Assembly (NCBI GenBank): GCA_030621945.1
Contig: JAUXGS010000013.1
Location: 1-11,790, forward strand
DNA from: Methanosarcinales archaeon
GTDB lineage: Archaea > Halobacteriota > Syntropharchaeia > Alkanophagales > Methanospirareceae
Reading direction: 5' to 3'
DNA: 11,790 nt
Of the stretch, positions 11,738 through 11,790 are shown piece by piece; position 1 is the stretch's first letter, and every line of letters starts with the position of its first letter. The notes under the pieces were generated by a model. That model was given only the letters and a program-made list of their open reading frames with translations, searched no databases and was not told the origin of the DNA. The translations under genes and the position numbers were made by a program.

Positions 11738-11790
11738 ATGAGAAACGCGCCAAGAGAGAGGGAAATTATTGAAATTCACAAAACGGAGTA
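11738..11790 (+). CDS. Start of a gene downstream of TerL (3' end outside window)
   Basis: The ATG encodes MRNAPREREIIEIHKTE and the frame is open to the window edge. The start is supported only by the promoter spacing. In tailed viruses the portal gene commonly follows TerL, so a portal protein is a position-based guess; 17 residues are too few to identify it. Confidence 0.5.
   Translation, partial: MRNAPREREIIEIHKTE

Overview
The window is a structural and packaging region of an archaeal head-tailed (Caudoviricetes-type) virus or provirus. Packaging and virion hallmarks are present: a two-domain terminase large subunit (TerL), a small-terminase candidate just upstream, head-tail connector-like proteins, a Mu gpF-type cysteine/histidine motif, and two tail-fibre/spike-like proteins. 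Archaeal ancestry is supported by strong TTTATATA promoter boxes and a protein that looks like a two-repeat TATA-binding protein (TBP). Three of those boxes begin exactly 30 nt before an ATG, which implies leaderless mRNAs. A euryarchaeal host, possibly of the methane/alkane-oxidising ANME type, would fit, but that is only an impression from the protein families.

Layout. 1-980: 3' end of a repeat-rich fibre-like protein, followed by a small putative Ig-like protein (981-1271). 1323-2493: a connector-like protein, then a protein made of two copies of a connector-like domain. 2462-2939: a minus-strand island with a gpF-motif protein and a 38-aa ORF. 2977-3954: a tail-spike-like protein with nine HxH clusters. 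3996-4951: two small unknown proteins and an HNH-like nuclease. 4948-5631: a secreted protein whose signal peptide appears frameshifted, then a terminator-like hairpin. 5709-6740: a papain-family cysteine protease. 6779-7411: the TBP-like protein. 7436-8113: two tandemly duplicated small genes and a 43-aa ORF. 8120-8578: the TerS candidate. 8620-8663: a 5' leader formed by two hairpins with perfectly complementary six-base loops. 8668-9132: a zinc-ribbon protein. 9137-11704: TerL interrupted in its Walker A motif by a 401-aa LAGLIDADG intein. 11738-end: start of another gene with its own leaderless promoter.

How it fits together. TerS and TerL would package DNA. The connector-like and fibre-like proteins would build the neck and the host-binding tip. 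The cysteine protease and the secreted protein may act at the cell envelope. The most striking combination is a virus-borne TBP-like factor together with a uniform set of TATA boxes at fixed spacing, which suggests the virus may direct archaeal transcription initiation to its own late genes. The second is the predicted kissing-loop leader, whose first base lies exactly where the same 30-nt rule would place the transcription start.
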